From CAYRFQ01 sp964423615 (lineage in GTDB: Bacteria; Planctomycetota; Planctomycetia; Gemmatales; Gemmataceae): DNA of 44,255 nucleotides. The position numbers and the translations under genes are program-made. Where the stretch lies: contig CAYRFQ010000060.1 in NCBI GenBank assembly GCA_964423615.1, forward strand, positions 1 to 44,255, in the 5' to 3' direction. The notes under the pieces are model-generated. The model saw only the letters and a list, made by a program, of their open reading frames with translations, was not told the DNA's origin and did no database searches. Within the stretch, counting starts at the first letter, position 1. Every line of letters starts with the position of its first letter. Of the stretch, positions 8,647 to 18,254 are shown one piece after another.

Positions 8647-10062
8647 TTACGAAGACCCGGAATCCTGATGGTGAGCGGCCCTGGTTTCGCCCGCATCTTC
8701 CGATTCTGTGTCTTCCAGTTTCCCGTTGTTCTTTTTCTTCTGTTTTTCTTCTTCTTTCAAAAGTTTCGCGAGCAAATGAACGCCCGTGCGTAACTGGCCG
8801 AACTGTTCGTCGAATTGCATCTTCATCTTTTCCAGCTGCGTTTCCAAATTCTCGATCCGTTGCAGCAGTGTCTCTGGCTCTTGGGTTTCTTCCTTTTGCA
8901 TCTGGTGCAAGATGACGGCCTCACCATGTACCTCCTGCATCGTCGTCATGATGACCCCAATAAACAGGTTCAACATGATCATCGTCCCGAACAACACGAA
9001 GCTCACGAAATAAAGAGCTCCGAGGATTACGGCCCGCTGCGGATTCTCGCTGGTATAAGGCTCTTCCTGGTCTGGGTAAGCTGGCAACTGCGAGGGATAT
9101 TCGTCAGAACCGAACATCTGTGTATACATGACGTCGGTCCAGTCTTCGAGCGTAATGACTCGAAACAGCGTGAGCATGGCCTTGGGCAAAGTCCCAAATT
9201 CACCAGGGTCGTTTTCTCCCCACAAAAATACACCCGCCACGGCGTAAATGTAAAAATGCAACATCAACAGTAAACCAACGTAGCACATCGATGGGATACT
9301 TTGCAAAAGGGCCGCCACAATGATTTGGAGTTTCGGCAGCGCCGTCGCTAAACGCAGAGTTCGAAAAACCCGTCCCAGTCGCACCACGACGATGTAATTG
9401 CTTTCCACGGGAAGCCAACATATGGCCACGATGGCCACATCGAACCAGTTCCAAGGATCTTTGAAATACAACCAGGGTTTGCTACCGGCGGCACCCATCC
9501 GCATGACGATTTCGACCGTGAAAACGATCAAGATGATGCGATCGAAGAGTTCCAGCAACTCTCCATACTCGGCCATGATCTCATTGCTCGTCTCCAATCC
9601 GACCACGACTGCGGAGAATAATATGACCCCCACGATGCTATGTTGAAACGCGTTGCTGCTCGTCAACTTATGCAAGAAATCGGCCGCTTGACCAAGTCTC
9701 AGCACCCGCAATATTCGACTGGCCCGGGCGATCGCCCTAATGATCCGTGCCAATCGACCGAAGAACACGTAGTTTTCGAGGTTGGGAATAAGGCAAACGG
9801 CAACGATCACAAAATCAAAAACATTCCACGGGTCGTAGAAAAACCGCCAGGGCTTCTTTCCTTCCGCTCCAATGCGCAAAACGATCTCGAGCACAAACAA
9901 CCCGAGGATGATTCGGTCCATCAGCTCTAGCTCAGTTCCGTAATGCTGCTGCATATATGGACTGGTCTCAAGGCCTATGACCACGCAGTAAATCAGGATG
10001 ACGACGGTGACTAGTTGGTGAAACCAGATACTCGTCGTCACTTTGCGAAGAAAATCAGCCAT
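8647..10062 (-). CDS. Voltage-gated ion channel with two voltage sensors and one pore
   Basis: The 471-residue protein has two homologous four-helix voltage-sensor domains. The first (about residues 10-130) has an S4 with seven arginines at three- or four-residue spacing (R103 to R122). The second (about 140-245) has R228, R231, R234 and R237. Both carry the KPW..(Y/F).DPWN.FD motif before S3. Only the second is followed by a pore module: S5, filter segment TLEDW (304-308), and S6 ending LNLFIGVIM. A coiled coil (about 395-445) and a charged tail follow, as in bacterial sodium channels. The usual bacterial channel has one sensor per pore, so the extra sensor is odd. The ATG at 10062 is preferred; an upstream TTG at 10137 would extend it. 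The ion is probably Na+ or Ca2+ (inference). Confidence 0.87.
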   Translation of the reverse strand: MADFLRKVTTSIWFHQLVTVVILIYCVVIGLETSPYMQQHYGTELELMDRIILGLFVLEIVLRIGAEGKKPWRFFYDPWNVFDFVIVAVCLIPNLENYVFFGRLARIIRAIARASRILRVLRLGQAADFLHKLTSSNAFQHSIVGVILFSAVVVGLETSNEIMAEYGELLELFDRIILIVFTVEIVMRMGAAGSKPWLYFKDPWNWFDVAIVAICWLPVESNYIVVVRLGRVFRTLRLATALPKLQIIVAALLQSIPSMCYVGLLLMLHFYIYAVAGVFLWGENDPGEFGTLPKAMLTLFRVITLEDWTDVMYTQMFGSDEYPSQLPAYPDQEEPYTSENPQRAVILGALYFVSFVLFGTMIMLNLFIGVIMTTMQEVHGEAVILHQMQKEETQEPETLLQRIENLETQLEKMKMQFDEQFGQLRTGVHLLAKLLKEEEKQKKKNNGKLEDTESEDAGETRAAHHQDSGSS

Positions 10063-10377
10063 AGTCAGCCACCCGTTCCGTGGAGAAAAAATGCCTCGCA
10101 GGAGATCCCCGTTGGGAAGTCTGAAGAAGGAAGGCAACAGGATCGACTCTCGTTTTCTTCATCTTGCAACCATCCTCCCTCCTCCTTTTCTATCTCCTCT
10201 GCTCTGGATAGATATTCTGTAGATGCCACGGGGGGAACGGCAAGCTGCGAAACTTATTGTGCGCCCGTCTCGGAACTGGATATAATTGAGAGATTGGCCT
10301 ATCCGAAGGCCAGCCCCAGAGTTTTCGCGATAACCGGTCGGAACGAATCTCTCTAGAAAACCCGGAGCTCCGTCGAT
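10063..10377. other. Divergent intergenic region
   Basis: Spacer between the channel gene and the 1218-residue protein gene, which are transcribed away from each other. Promoters are expected here, but none stands out by eye. A pyrimidine-rich run lies near 10165-10200. Confidence 0.35.
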
Positions 10378-13300
10378 ATGCCCCAAAGCGTGATGCCTCC
10401 CGAACCCAAGACAGTCCCGGCACAACAGTACGACGACTTCGTCGCCGAATGTCTCGATGCCGCCCGCAGGCGTATCCAGCGGATCGACATGGTTGGAGTC
10501 TTGCTCACATTTCTCATTGGGGTCGTTGGTTATGGCGTCTTGGTTCTCACCCTGGATACCATCTTCAGACTCAACCCGATGTTTCGAATGGGGCTCTTCG
10601 TCTTGGGCGTCGTTGGGGTTTCGGCGTTCCTGGCCCACCGACTCTACCTCTCGTTCGCCAGACAACTCAACCCTTATTACGTCGCGCAACTACTGGAAAA
10701 GACGGTCCCGAATTCCAAAGGGAGCGTGGTCAATTACCTCGACCTCCGCGACGAACAACTCCCGGCAGCCATCCGGCTGTCTCTGACGACCAGCGCTGCC
10801 CGAGACTTGAAACAAGCCGACCCCGAGGTAGCCATCCGCCACCAACGATTATTCTGGCTAGCAGGCATTTTCGGCCTTCTGACTGTGGTCTTGGTCGTTC
10901 TGTTTGCGACAAGTCGGAAGCCGTTCACCTCCTCGGTCGCCGAAGTGTATCTCCCCTTCCAGAGCGTCGGGCAGACGACTCGGACCAAACTCGAGGTGGT
11001 CGACCCAAAAGAACCAAACTTGATTGTGGGACAGCGAGACTCGGTAACATTCAAGGTCCGCGTGACAGGAGAAATCCCACGCCAAGGGCAGAAGGACTCC
11101 GTTCGATTACTCTACCGATATGGCAAAAACGATCCTTACCGCAGCCAGGCCTTGGAACCAGGCCCTGACGATCTTTGGGCTACTACCCTTCTTCCCAACG
11201 AGATTCGCGGAGGGGGCGTGTTCTACAAAATCGCTGGAGGCGACTACGAGACGACCGAACGAACCATCACGGTCGTTACAAAACCTCGTATCCGAAAGTT
11301 TCGAATCGTTTACGAGCCACGAAACTACCATCACCGAAAACCGTTTTTGGAAAAATTCTCGGTCGATCCGGTCATCGACGAATTCGAGGGCACCAAAGTA
11401 ACGGTCGTGATCTCTGCCGACCGGAGGATTCGAACCGGCAAGCTTCATCGCATCGAAGCCGGCCAACAACAAACATCGGTAAATGGAACTCGCCTTTCGG
11501 ACGATCCGCAGTCGATGGCCTTTTCGTTCGTACTCAAAGAAAGCGGGACGTTCGCAGTTCGTTTCTTGGACGAGTTCGGGAAAAACAACTCGGACCCAGG
11601 GCCTTACAAGATCCAGGTCGAAAAAGACGAAGTCCCGCAGGTCGAATTGAAGGTTCCCGGAAAGGATCTCGCCAGACCCACGAACGGTTTCGTGGAGTTG
11701 GCTGGAGTCGCCACGGACCGCGTTGGAATCCGTCGGCTTGTGCTTCAGCTATCGGAACTCTCGGGAGACACACCTCTCAAACCCATAGTCCTCAGCGGAG
11801 GAGACCTCAAGCCGACTATCGATGGCCGCTATCCACAACGTGAAGTCTTCCGACAGATCATCCAATTCGGAAACCTCAAACTCCAGGACGACACACCATT
11901 CGTTCCTCAGGTTGGAATGAAACTCGCCTACCACCTGGAAGCCCACGACGAATGCGACTTGCCTCGACGAAAGGGACAAGTCGGCAAGAGTAAAACGTAC
12001 CACATCGTGTTCCTGGCTCCCGAAACAGACAGCAACAACCTTAAGCAAAAGTTCCAAAAGGCCCTGAAGAAGCAAAAAGAGCACGAAAAGAAGCAAGAAC
12101 AACGCCGCAAAAAACAAAACGAGCAAATCAAAAAACAACAAAAACGTGATCAGGAGCAGAAGAAGAAAAACAACTCAGAACAGAAAGGGGCCTCGGCCTC
12201 GAAGCAGCAAGGAGACGCCGGAACCGCAAAAGAAAATCGCAAGAACGACGGGAAGAATTCGAAAAGTGGCACGGAAAACAAGAGCGGAAAAACGGACAAG
12301 GGCGAAAGCCAACAACAGAAACAACAACGAGAAAACCTTGCCAAAAAAATCAACCAATTGAAGAAGCAACTCGGCGATAAGAAACAAAACGAAGGAACGA
12401 AATCCTCCGATAACAAGGGCAAGGGGAATGATTCCAAAGACGGAAAAGGCGATTCCTCCGGACCAGGAGCAACCAAAGCCCAACAACAAATAAGCCAACT
12501 CGAAAAGAAAGCCTCCAACGACCCTGACCCCAACAACCGCCAACAGGCCAAGCAAGAACTTCAGAAGATGGCCTCTGGTGACCGTTCGAAACAGACACGT
12601 CAAGCTGCCAAAGAGGCCCTCGACCGCGTCAACAAAAATAGCTCCGGGAACAAGGACCCCAATCCCGATCCGCAGATGAAGAAAGTCCAGCAGTTGAGCA
12701 AGCAAGCCCAAGACGGCGACGACCCCCAACAACAAGAACAGGCCCAGAAAGAACTCGAAAAACTGACCAAAGAAGGGAAAGACCAACAAGTCCGTGACGC
12801 CGCAAAGAAGGCCCTCGACCAGGCAAGGGAGTCTACACAACGGCCAACCGATGCGAAAACACCCCAAACAAATAGCAAGGATGGAGGCCAGCCGAATAAT
12901 CCCGACGCTCAGAAACGCCTCGACCGGATCAAACAACTCGAGAAAGAAGCCAAGAGCCTCGACTCCGACCAGAGCCACAAGGCCAAACAAGAGTTGAAAA
13001 AGATGGAAGACGAGTCTAAAGATTCCAATACTAAAAAAGCGGTCAAGGACGCTCTCGATCGAGTCAAACAACACGCAGCCGAGCTGGAAACTCGCGAACA
13101 ACAAAAACAGATCGACGATCTCGAAAAGAAAGCAACAGACAACCCGGATCCAACCGAGCGTGAACAAGCCAAGAAAAAACTCGAAGAACTCAGCCAAAAA
13201 GGCAAGAAACAACGAACACGCGACCAGGCCAAGAAAGCACTCGAACGTTCTAACGATCCGGAACTGAGAGAACTCCTTGACCACATCCAAAATCTAAAAA

Positions 13301-14034
13301 ACCAGGCCAAAAACGATCCCGACCCGGACAGGCAATCCCAAGCCAAGAAAGAACTTCAAGATTTACGGAAAATGGCCAAGAACCAACAAGCTCGGGACGC
13401 TGCGAAACAAGCCCTTGATCAGACTCCAAAGCAAGGGCAAAACGGAATGGGCAAAAAAGGAATGGGTGAAGGTAATCAGCCACAGGGGAAGGGTAAAGGG
13501 CCTGAGGGACAGGGTAAGACAGGCCCATCCGGCTCTGGTCTAAACGGTTCCAACAAGAACGGCCCAAACAATTCCGGAAATGGGAAAGCCGAAATGGGAA
13601 AGAAAGGTACCAGTGAAGGGGCGGGCATCCCCAACAGAAAAACCCCCGGAGCCGGACGTCCCGAGACGGGTGGCAGAACAAAGAGCGTCAAAGAATTCGA
13701 ACGATACGTCATGGGGCTTCAACTCGTAGACATACGCAAGAAGTTGACACCGCAAATGCTCAAAAAGTTGAATTGGACTGCTGAAGACGCTAAACAGACG
13801 CTCAAACAACTCGCCGAGTACCAACGATCGTTGAAAGAACGGTCCAAGGGAAAGTCACTGCTCGACGTCGGCACAAACAAACTTGGAAGCGTCGATCTCA
13901 CCGAACTCGAACGGCGTTCAGACAGCAGGACAGACCCCATCGACCTCGAACGCGGTACTGTCCCCAGAGGATATTCCGAAGCCTTGCGACGACTGACCAG
14001 CTCAACCAATACTCCCGACGACTCAGCTCCATGA
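10378..14034 (+). CDS. Large membrane protein with charged helical repeats (DUF4175-like layout)
   Basis: A 1218-residue protein with a short cytoplasmic N terminus, three hydrophobic helices (about residues 38-60, 67-89 and 157-177) and a beta-rich exported region (about 195-560). A very long Lys/Gln/Glu/Asp-rich helical region follows, then a Gly/Asn/Lys-rich linker (about 1020-1095) and a final helical domain. The N-terminal layout resembles the DUF4175 type found in planctomycete genomes, where such proteins have often been labelled circumsporozoite-protein-like because of low complexity. Within the charged part, five modules repeat at about residues 702-1020. Function is unknown; a cell-envelope structural role is a guess. 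The ATG at 10378 has GGAG upstream, and ATG 10393 is an alternative. Confidence 0.75.
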   Translation: MPQSVMPPEPKTVPAQQYDDFVAECLDAARRRIQRIDMVGVLLTFLIGVVGYGVLVLTLDTIFRLNPMFRMGLFVLGVVGVSAFLAHRLYLSFARQLNPYYVAQLLEKTVPNSKGSVVNYLDLRDEQLPAAIRLSLTTSAARDLKQADPEVAIRHQRLFWLAGIFGLLTVVLVVLFATSRKPFTSSVAEVYLPFQSVGQTTRTKLEVVDPKEPNLIVGQRDSVTFKVRVTGEIPRQGQKDSVRLLYRYGKNDPYRSQALEPGPDDLWATTLLPNEIRGGGVFYKIAGGDYETTERTITVVTKPRIRKFRIVYEPRNYHHRKPFLEKFSVDPVIDEFEGTKVTVVISADRRIRTGKLHRIEAGQQQTSVNGTRLSDDPQSMAFSFVLKESGTFAVRFLDEFGKNNSDPGPYKIQVEKDEVPQVELKVPGKDLARPTNGFVELAGVATDRVGIRRLVLQLSELSGDTPLKPIVLSGGDLKPTIDGRYPQREVFRQIIQFGNLKLQDDTPFVPQVGMKLAYHLEAHDECDLPRRKGQVGKSKTYHIVFLAPETDSNNLKQKFQKALKKQKEHEKKQEQRRKKQNEQIKKQQKRDQEQKKKNNSEQKGASASKQQGDAGTAKENRKNDGKNSKSGTENKSGKTDKGESQQQKQQRENLAKKINQLKKQLGDKKQNEGTKSSDNKGKGNDSKDGKGDSSGPGATKAQQQISQLEKKASNDPDPNNRQQAKQELQKMASGDRSKQTRQAAKEALDRVNKNSSGNKDPNPDPQMKKVQQLSKQAQDGDDPQQQEQAQKELEKLTKEGKDQQVRDAAKKALDQARESTQRPTDAKTPQTNSKDGGQPNNPDAQKRLDRIKQLEKEAKSLDSDQSHKAKQELKKMEDESKDSNTKKAVKDALDRVKQHAAELETREQQKQIDDLEKKATDNPDPTEREQAKKKLEELSQKGKKQRTRDQAKKALERSNDPELRELLDHIQNLKNQAKNDPDPDRQSQAKKELQDLRKMAKNQQARDAAKQALDQTPKQGQNGMGKKGMGEGNQPQGKGKGPEGQGKTGPSGSGLNGSNKNGPNNSGNGKAEMGKKGTSEGAGIPNRKTPGAGRPETGGRTKSVKEFERYVMGLQLVDIRKKLTPQMLKKLNWTAEDAKQTLKQLAEYQRSLKERSKGKSLLDVGTNKLGSVDLTELERRSDSRTDPIDLERGTVPRGYSEALRRLTSSTNTPDDSAP
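12481..13435 (+). repeat. Five-fold protein repeat module
   Basis: Encodes five diverged copies of a module of about 55-75 residues with the consensus L..qA..dpDp....qAk.EL..l......q.rdaAk.ALd. Examples of the core are NDPDPNNRQQAKQELQKM, TDNPDPTEREQAKKKLEEL and NDPDPDRQSQAKKELQDL. The copies are not identical at the DNA level, so the duplication is old. Each probably forms a helical hairpin. Confidence 0.7.
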
Positions 14035-14072
14035 TTCTCCAATACTTGATTCTTAGACTTCTTGAAATTTCG

Positions 14073-14110
14073 AAAGTGTTGGGGCCTCTCAACACTTTTT
14101 TCTTTTTAGG
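14073..14110 (+). terminator. Intrinsic terminator
   Basis: Stem AAAGTGTTG (14073-14081) with CAACACTTT (14090-14098), eight-base loop, followed by TTTTCTTTTT. It lies 38 bases after the stop of the 1218-residue protein and separates it from nadB. Confidence 0.88.
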
Positions 14111-14176
14111 GAAGAACCCAAACAAAGGTTTCTCCGAGGAGATACGTCCGAAGGGGGAACCGATCAGGAAACACCA

Positions 14177-15787
14177 ATGTCACCAGCAAGGCGCTACCTT
14201 ACTCGCTTCCACCCAAAGCGAGTGGCCCACTTTTTTACGGACGTTTTGATCATCGGAGGTGGGATCGCGGGACTCCGCGCGGCCCTCGAAGTTCCCCCCG
14301 AACTCGATGTTCTCGTAATCACCAAAGATAAAATCGCCGAGAGCAACAGTTCCTACGCACAGGGCGGAATTGCCGGAGTTCTCTCCGATGACGATCGATT
14401 CGAAAACCACATCGAGGACACCATCGCAGTCGGAGGTGGTCTTTGTGACCGAAACATCGTTGAACTGGTAGTGCGTAAGGCTCCGAACGAAATCGGCAAG
14501 CTGATCGATTGGGATACCCACTTCGATCTGGAAGATGGACACCTGGCATTGACCCGCGAGGGAGGCCACAGCCACCGACGAATCGTCCACGCCCTCGGAG
14601 ACTCAACGGGCCACGAAGTCATGCGGGCCATCATCACCCGAGCCAAGGAAGCCTCCAACGTTGCCGTATGGGAAAAGGCCTTCACTCTCGATTTGTTGAC
14701 CGACGAAACCAACCGACGTTGTGTTGGTGCAGTCGTCGACTTCCCCGGAGCCAGTCGTTCCCTCGTCTGGGCCAAGCAAACGGTCCTCGCCAGTGGCGGG
14801 GCTGGCATGGTGTACCGGGAAACGACCAACCCCAGCGTTGCCACTGGTGACGGAATGGCGGCCGCCTATCGTGCCGGAGCCCAATTGCGAGATATGGAAT
14901 TCATGCAATTCCATCCGACTGTCTTATACGTTGCGGGGTCGAGTCGCTTTCTCATCAGCGAGGCCGTCCGTGGCGAGGGAGCCCACCTGGTCGATAAACA
15001 CGGTCGGCGTTTCATGCCCGACGTGGATGAGCGCGCTGAGTTGGCTCCCCGTGATGTGGTCGCCCAAGCCATTTTCCAGTGCATGGAGCAGACACGCCAT
15101 CCCAACGTCTACCTCGACTTGGCCCACCTCGACGAAGACCTTGTTATGCGTCGGTTCCCAGGAATCGCTCGGGTGTGTCGTCGATTTGGGATCGACATCA
15201 CCAAAGACCGTATTCCTATCCGTCCCGGTGCCCACTACATGATTGGGGGAGTCGCTATCGACGAGGAAGGCAGGACAACCTTGCCCGGACTTTGGGCTGC
15301 GGGAGAAGTCACCTCGACTGGCCTCCACGGAGCCAATCGCCTCGCCTCCAACAGCCTCCTCGAAGGACTAGTCTACGGGGCCCTGTGCGGTCGTGGTGCT
15401 GCCAGGGCCGCCGCTGAGATACCCGATCGTTTTCAAGCCCGTCCCATCACGAGCACGTATCCACCCGACGGAAACGGGACGTTGGATGTGACCGACATTA
15501 CCAACTCTTTGAGGAGTCTCATGGTCAGGCAAATGGGCGTGGTTCGCGACCGTCCGGGCATGATGGAGGCCGCCAAAGACGTGGCCTTCTGGAGAAATTA
15601 CGTTCTGCAACGGGAGTTCGACAACCCTGCTGGCTGGGAACTGCAAAACATGCTCACTGTCGCCCAGTGCATGATTCAGTCGGCCATCCAACGCGAAGAA
15701 TCTCGAGGCGTCCATTACCGAAGCGATTTTCCGGACCGTGATGACGCTCGGTGGCAACAGCACATCGTTTGTCCACCTCTGTGGTGA
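14177..15787 (+). CDS. nadB: L-aspartate oxidase
   Basis: FAD-dependent enzyme that oxidises L-aspartate to iminoaspartate, the first step of de novo NAD synthesis before quinolinate synthase. The 536-residue length fits the family. Seen are the dinucleotide motif GGGIAG (27-32), the substrate-loop segment NSSYAQGGIAG (57-67) and EGGHSHRRIVHALGDSTG (from 128). The segments LASGGAG, MEFMQFHPT, RGEGAHLV, GAHYMIGG and the flavin-contacting GLHGANRLASNSLLEG are also present. Unlike fumarate reductase and succinate dehydrogenase relatives, it carries the aspartate-oxidase form of these motifs. The ATG at 14177 has AGGA eight bases upstream. No other nad gene is nearby. Confidence 0.95.
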   Translation: MSPARRYLTRFHPKRVAHFFTDVLIIGGGIAGLRAALEVPPELDVLVITKDKIAESNSSYAQGGIAGVLSDDDRFENHIEDTIAVGGGLCDRNIVELVVRKAPNEIGKLIDWDTHFDLEDGHLALTREGGHSHRRIVHALGDSTGHEVMRAIITRAKEASNVAVWEKAFTLDLLTDETNRRCVGAVVDFPGASRSLVWAKQTVLASGGAGMVYRETTNPSVATGDGMAAAYRAGAQLRDMEFMQFHPTVLYVAGSSRFLISEAVRGEGAHLVDKHGRRFMPDVDERAELAPRDVVAQAIFQCMEQTRHPNVYLDLAHLDEDLVMRRFPGIARVCRRFGIDITKDRIPIRPGAHYMIGGVAIDEEGRTTLPGLWAAGEVTSTGLHGANRLASNSLLEGLVYGALCGRGAARAAAEIPDRFQARPITSTYPPDGNGTLDVTDITNSLRSLMVRQMGVVRDRPGMMEAAKDVAFWRNYVLQREFDNPAGWELQNMLTVAQCMIQSAIQREESRGVHYRSDFPDRDDARWQQHIVCPPLW

Positions 15788-15803
15788 GTTTTCACGCTTG
15801 TAC

Positions 15804-15948
15804 TGGGTACATGTTTTCGTAATCAAAATTCAGGGTCCCGCTCGCGGGCAGAAGGAAGGTGGTCCTATCTCGAGAAGCCAGACCCGAGCGAAGCGGGACA
15901 CGCGCTCGCCTGAGAACTTCAACCGTCGTCAATCCGACCGTGAACTGC
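15804..15948 (+). repeat. Dispersed repeat, copy B
   Basis: Second copy of the intergenic repeat. It starts CTGGGTACATGTTTTCGT, contains GGGTCCCGCTCGCGGGCAG with a tight CCCGC/GCGGG hairpin at 15837-15848, then GAGCGAAGCGGGACACG and CGCCTGAG, and ends in ACCGTGAACTGC. It follows the 3' end of nadB. Confidence 0.7.
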
Positions 15949-15974
15949 CCGAATCCGTGGAGCGAAATCGCAAA

Positions 15975-16016
15975 AAGCGTCAGCGAGGAACAAACAAAAA
16001 GTCCTCGCTGACGCTT
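15975..16016. terminator. Strong bidirectional hairpin
   Basis: Perfect 15-bp stem: AAGCGTCAGCGAGGA (15975-15989) pairs with TCCTCGCTGACGCTT (16002-16016), with an A-rich loop of 12 bases. It lies between two convergent genes and is suited to stop transcripts from both sides. Confidence 0.8.
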
Positions 16017-16092
16017 CAAGCTGGTGCAAAACCAACAACGCGTAAACACCATTCTAAACCCCAACGATGTTCACCAGGGGTCCTATCGCAGC

Positions 16093-16986
16093 TCATTTAT
16101 TAAAGTCCGCATCCGTCAGCTGTACGTTGTATCGAACGTTCAAATAACTATAGATTTCCAACACTTCTCCTCCAGCCGGACCACCCTGTCTTGGCCAATC
16201 GTAGCACTCTAATCGAACAGGAATGCGCGTCGTCTTGTCCAGGTAAAGGACCGTGCGGTAACAGTAAACGTCTTTCGTTCGCTGGGTTTGCGTCACTTCG
16301 ATTCGAGTACACGGTTGCTTATTAAACCTGTACTCACCTATTTTTACCTGAGCACGGTTATAATTTCGCTCTCGATACCAGTCGCGATAAATTCTTGCGA
16401 TGAGGTTGGCGAGTCCGGCTTCTGTAATCGTATGACGGCTATGCTGCTTGACCAAAGCGGAATTCGGATCGATCGAAACAAACCCGAAGCGACCAACGAA
16501 CCCAGCTTTCTTGACCCGCATGTGATTCTTGTTGCGACCGTGAACGTACACCACCTCTTGCCCTTCAAAACTCTTGGGGCTTCGCCACTTCATGGAAATG
16601 CTGAACGGCGTATTTCGAAATTTCACGTCCATCACATGCTCTTGTTGTAACTTCCCTCCCACACGCTCTTGTTTGACCATCGTGCACGAGTAGTCCTGCA
16701 CCTTCTGATAAGTCTGGTGTCCTTTCCAGAGCAAACGAAGAGGTTCGTCCAACACGCTCGTCTTGACCGTCTTGATCGGGGTTTGTTTCACTCCCTTGTT
16801 CTGACTCGTCCTTTGTTGAGCCTCTGCAGTCGAGTCCGAGAAGAACGGATCGACACCAAGGATCGTCCCGGTCCCGAGCGTCACCAAGAATAGGCCCGTG
16901 ATCAGGTGAGACTGGAAACTGTGGAAATTCCAAGTCCGCGCAGGACTCGATTGGGGGCCACGAAACCGCCGTCGCAGGAAGTGCAT
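16093..16986 (-). CDS. DUF1571 exported protein
   Basis: A 297-residue protein with a basic N terminus and a hydrophobic export segment (about residues 29-44). Its body matches the planctomycete-rich DUF1571 family: YQKVQDYSCTMVKQERVGGKLQ, FSISMKWRSPKSFEGQEVVYVHG, DWYRERNYNRAQVKIGEYRF and a C-terminal SYLNVRYNVQLTDADFNK. The fold is probably that of outer-membrane lipoprotein-sorting (LolA/LolB-like) relatives, which bind lipid, but the function is not established. The ATG at 16986 is preceded by AGGAGAG. The gene stands alone and is convergent with nadB. Confidence 0.85.
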   Translation of the reverse strand: MHFLRRRFRGPQSSPARTWNFHSFQSHLITGLFLVTLGTGTILGVDPFFSDSTAEAQQRTSQNKGVKQTPIKTVKTSVLDEPLRLLWKGHQTYQKVQDYSCTMVKQERVGGKLQQEHVMDVKFRNTPFSISMKWRSPKSFEGQEVVYVHGRNKNHMRVKKAGFVGRFGFVSIDPNSALVKQHSRHTITEAGLANLIARIYRDWYRERNYNRAQVKIGEYRFNKQPCTRIEVTQTQRTKDVYCYRTVLYLDKTTRIPVRLECYDWPRQGGPAGGEVLEIYSYLNVRYNVQLTDADFNK

Positions 16987-17247
16987 TCTTCTCTCCTATT
17001 CCAACCTGTTGGATCCTTCAACTGCACAAGGCCGTGCTAACCATTAAGACTCATAAGCAACTGGTGTGCCTTGGTGAATTCGGGACACTCTCCCGGATCG
17101 GCCAAATGATTCTAATCTCCTGTAAAACCAGCACTTAGAAAAATCATGCCGGTTCAAGAAAACCATCTGTCGATCTCGCATTTTGTATCATTTACATTAG
17201 TCCCATTTTTCCAGGGACATTCTTACAACCAAACCTCACCTGAGATC

Positions 17248-17907
17248 ATGCCTATGCACGTTCAGAAAATAATCTCACACCCAGTTCTGGAGAACTCCTA
17301 CGTCCTTTGGACGGACAAAAATCAGCAAGCCCTGGTCGTCGATCCTGGACTCGATCCGGAAGCCATCCTTTCGTTCCTGGAGGAACAAAACCTCGAACTC
17401 GTCGGCATCTTGTGTACCCATGGTCACGTCGATCACATTGCCGGAAATGGGGCCTTGAAATCGAAATTTCCAAACGCTCCGATTCTCATCGGGGAAGGCG
17501 ACGCAGAAATGCTGACAAGTCCAGAGAAAAACTTGGGAGTGATGTTCAACCTCCCCATCGTGAGTCCTCCGGCGGACCAGCTTTTAAACGAAGGAGATGT
17601 CGTCGAATTGGCCGGTCTTCGATTTCGGATTCTGTTCGTTCCGGGGCACTCGGCGGGGCACATCGCCTTTTTGGCGGATGTTGACGAGGCCAACCATCTC
17701 TTCGGTGGCGACGTCATTTTGCCACCGGCGATCGGCCGGACTGACTTTCCCGGTGGAGACATGGACACACTTCTGGCGTCCATTCGAGAGAAATTTTTCA
17801 CTCTACCCGACGACACAATTCTCTACCCTGGCCATTACGAAGTTACGACGATAGGTGATCAAAAACAGAACAACCAGGTAGTTGGCATTCACGCAGGATG
17901 GCAGTGA
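17248..17907 (+). CDS. MBL-fold metallo-hydrolase (glyoxalase II-like)
   Basis: The 219-residue protein has the metallo-beta-lactamase zinc signature THGHVDH at residues 57-63, with later metal ligands His134 (PGHSAGH), Asp155 (GGDVI) and His196 (PGHY). Its length and the GRTDFPGGD segment fit the hydroxyacylglutathione-hydrolase-like (YcbL-type) subgroup, which hydrolyses thioesters such as S-lactoylglutathione; the real substrate is not known. The frame is open up to an ATG at 17146, but the family start matches MPMHVQKI, so 17248 (or 17254) is chosen. It is a single gene, with no operon partner. Confidence 0.85.
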   Translation: MPMHVQKIISHPVLENSYVLWTDKNQQALVVDPGLDPEAILSFLEEQNLELVGILCTHGHVDHIAGNGALKSKFPNAPILIGEGDAEMLTSPEKNLGVMFNLPIVSPPADQLLNEGDVVELAGLRFRILFVPGHSAGHIAFLADVDEANHLFGGDVILPPAIGRTDFPGGDMDTLLASIREKFFTLPDDTILYPGHYEVTTIGDQKQNNQVVGIHAGWQ

Positions 17908-18254
17908 TACTACGACTGTTGAGAGCCAAGAAACCAACGACCGTTGACTGGCAAAGCACGAAACGAACAAATCTATGGCCCTCGCGTCATCACGTTTGAT
18001 TCTTGTCTCTCGACTTTCGACTCAATCACGGCTACACAATTGGCCCATACTCTTCAAATCTTCTAAACACTATTTCGCATAATCTCGGAACAACCAGTTT
18101 GGATGTAAGCTCCTATTGCGCAGCTGCAATTTCTGCTGGCAAATCCGCCGTCAAACATCACATCCCAGTCTCTGGTCGCGCATAGTTATAACCAGATAGA
18201 ATTCTGAATCCCTGAATCCTGCCACTCGAATCACACACCCGGAAAGTTTTCTAT
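17908..18254. other. Intergenic region
   Basis: About 350 bases between two plus-strand genes. I see no open frame of quality, no repeat copy and no strong hairpin. The promoter of the TIGR03000 gene probably lies at its right end. Confidence 0.4.

Larger units (their letters stand above)
15788..16092. other. Convergent intergenic region
   Basis: Spacer between the stops of nadB and the DUF1571 gene. It holds dispersed repeat copy B (15804-15948) and a 15-bp hairpin (15975-16016), and nothing that looks like a gene. Confidence 0.6.

Noticed and set aside
12175..13290. Long minus-strand open frame (371 codons) within the 1218-residue protein gene
   Set aside because: It is the antisense shadow of the Lys/Glu/Gln-rich repeats; the translation is low-complexity Phe/Leu-rich with no ribosome-binding site, while the plus strand has clear membrane and repeat features.
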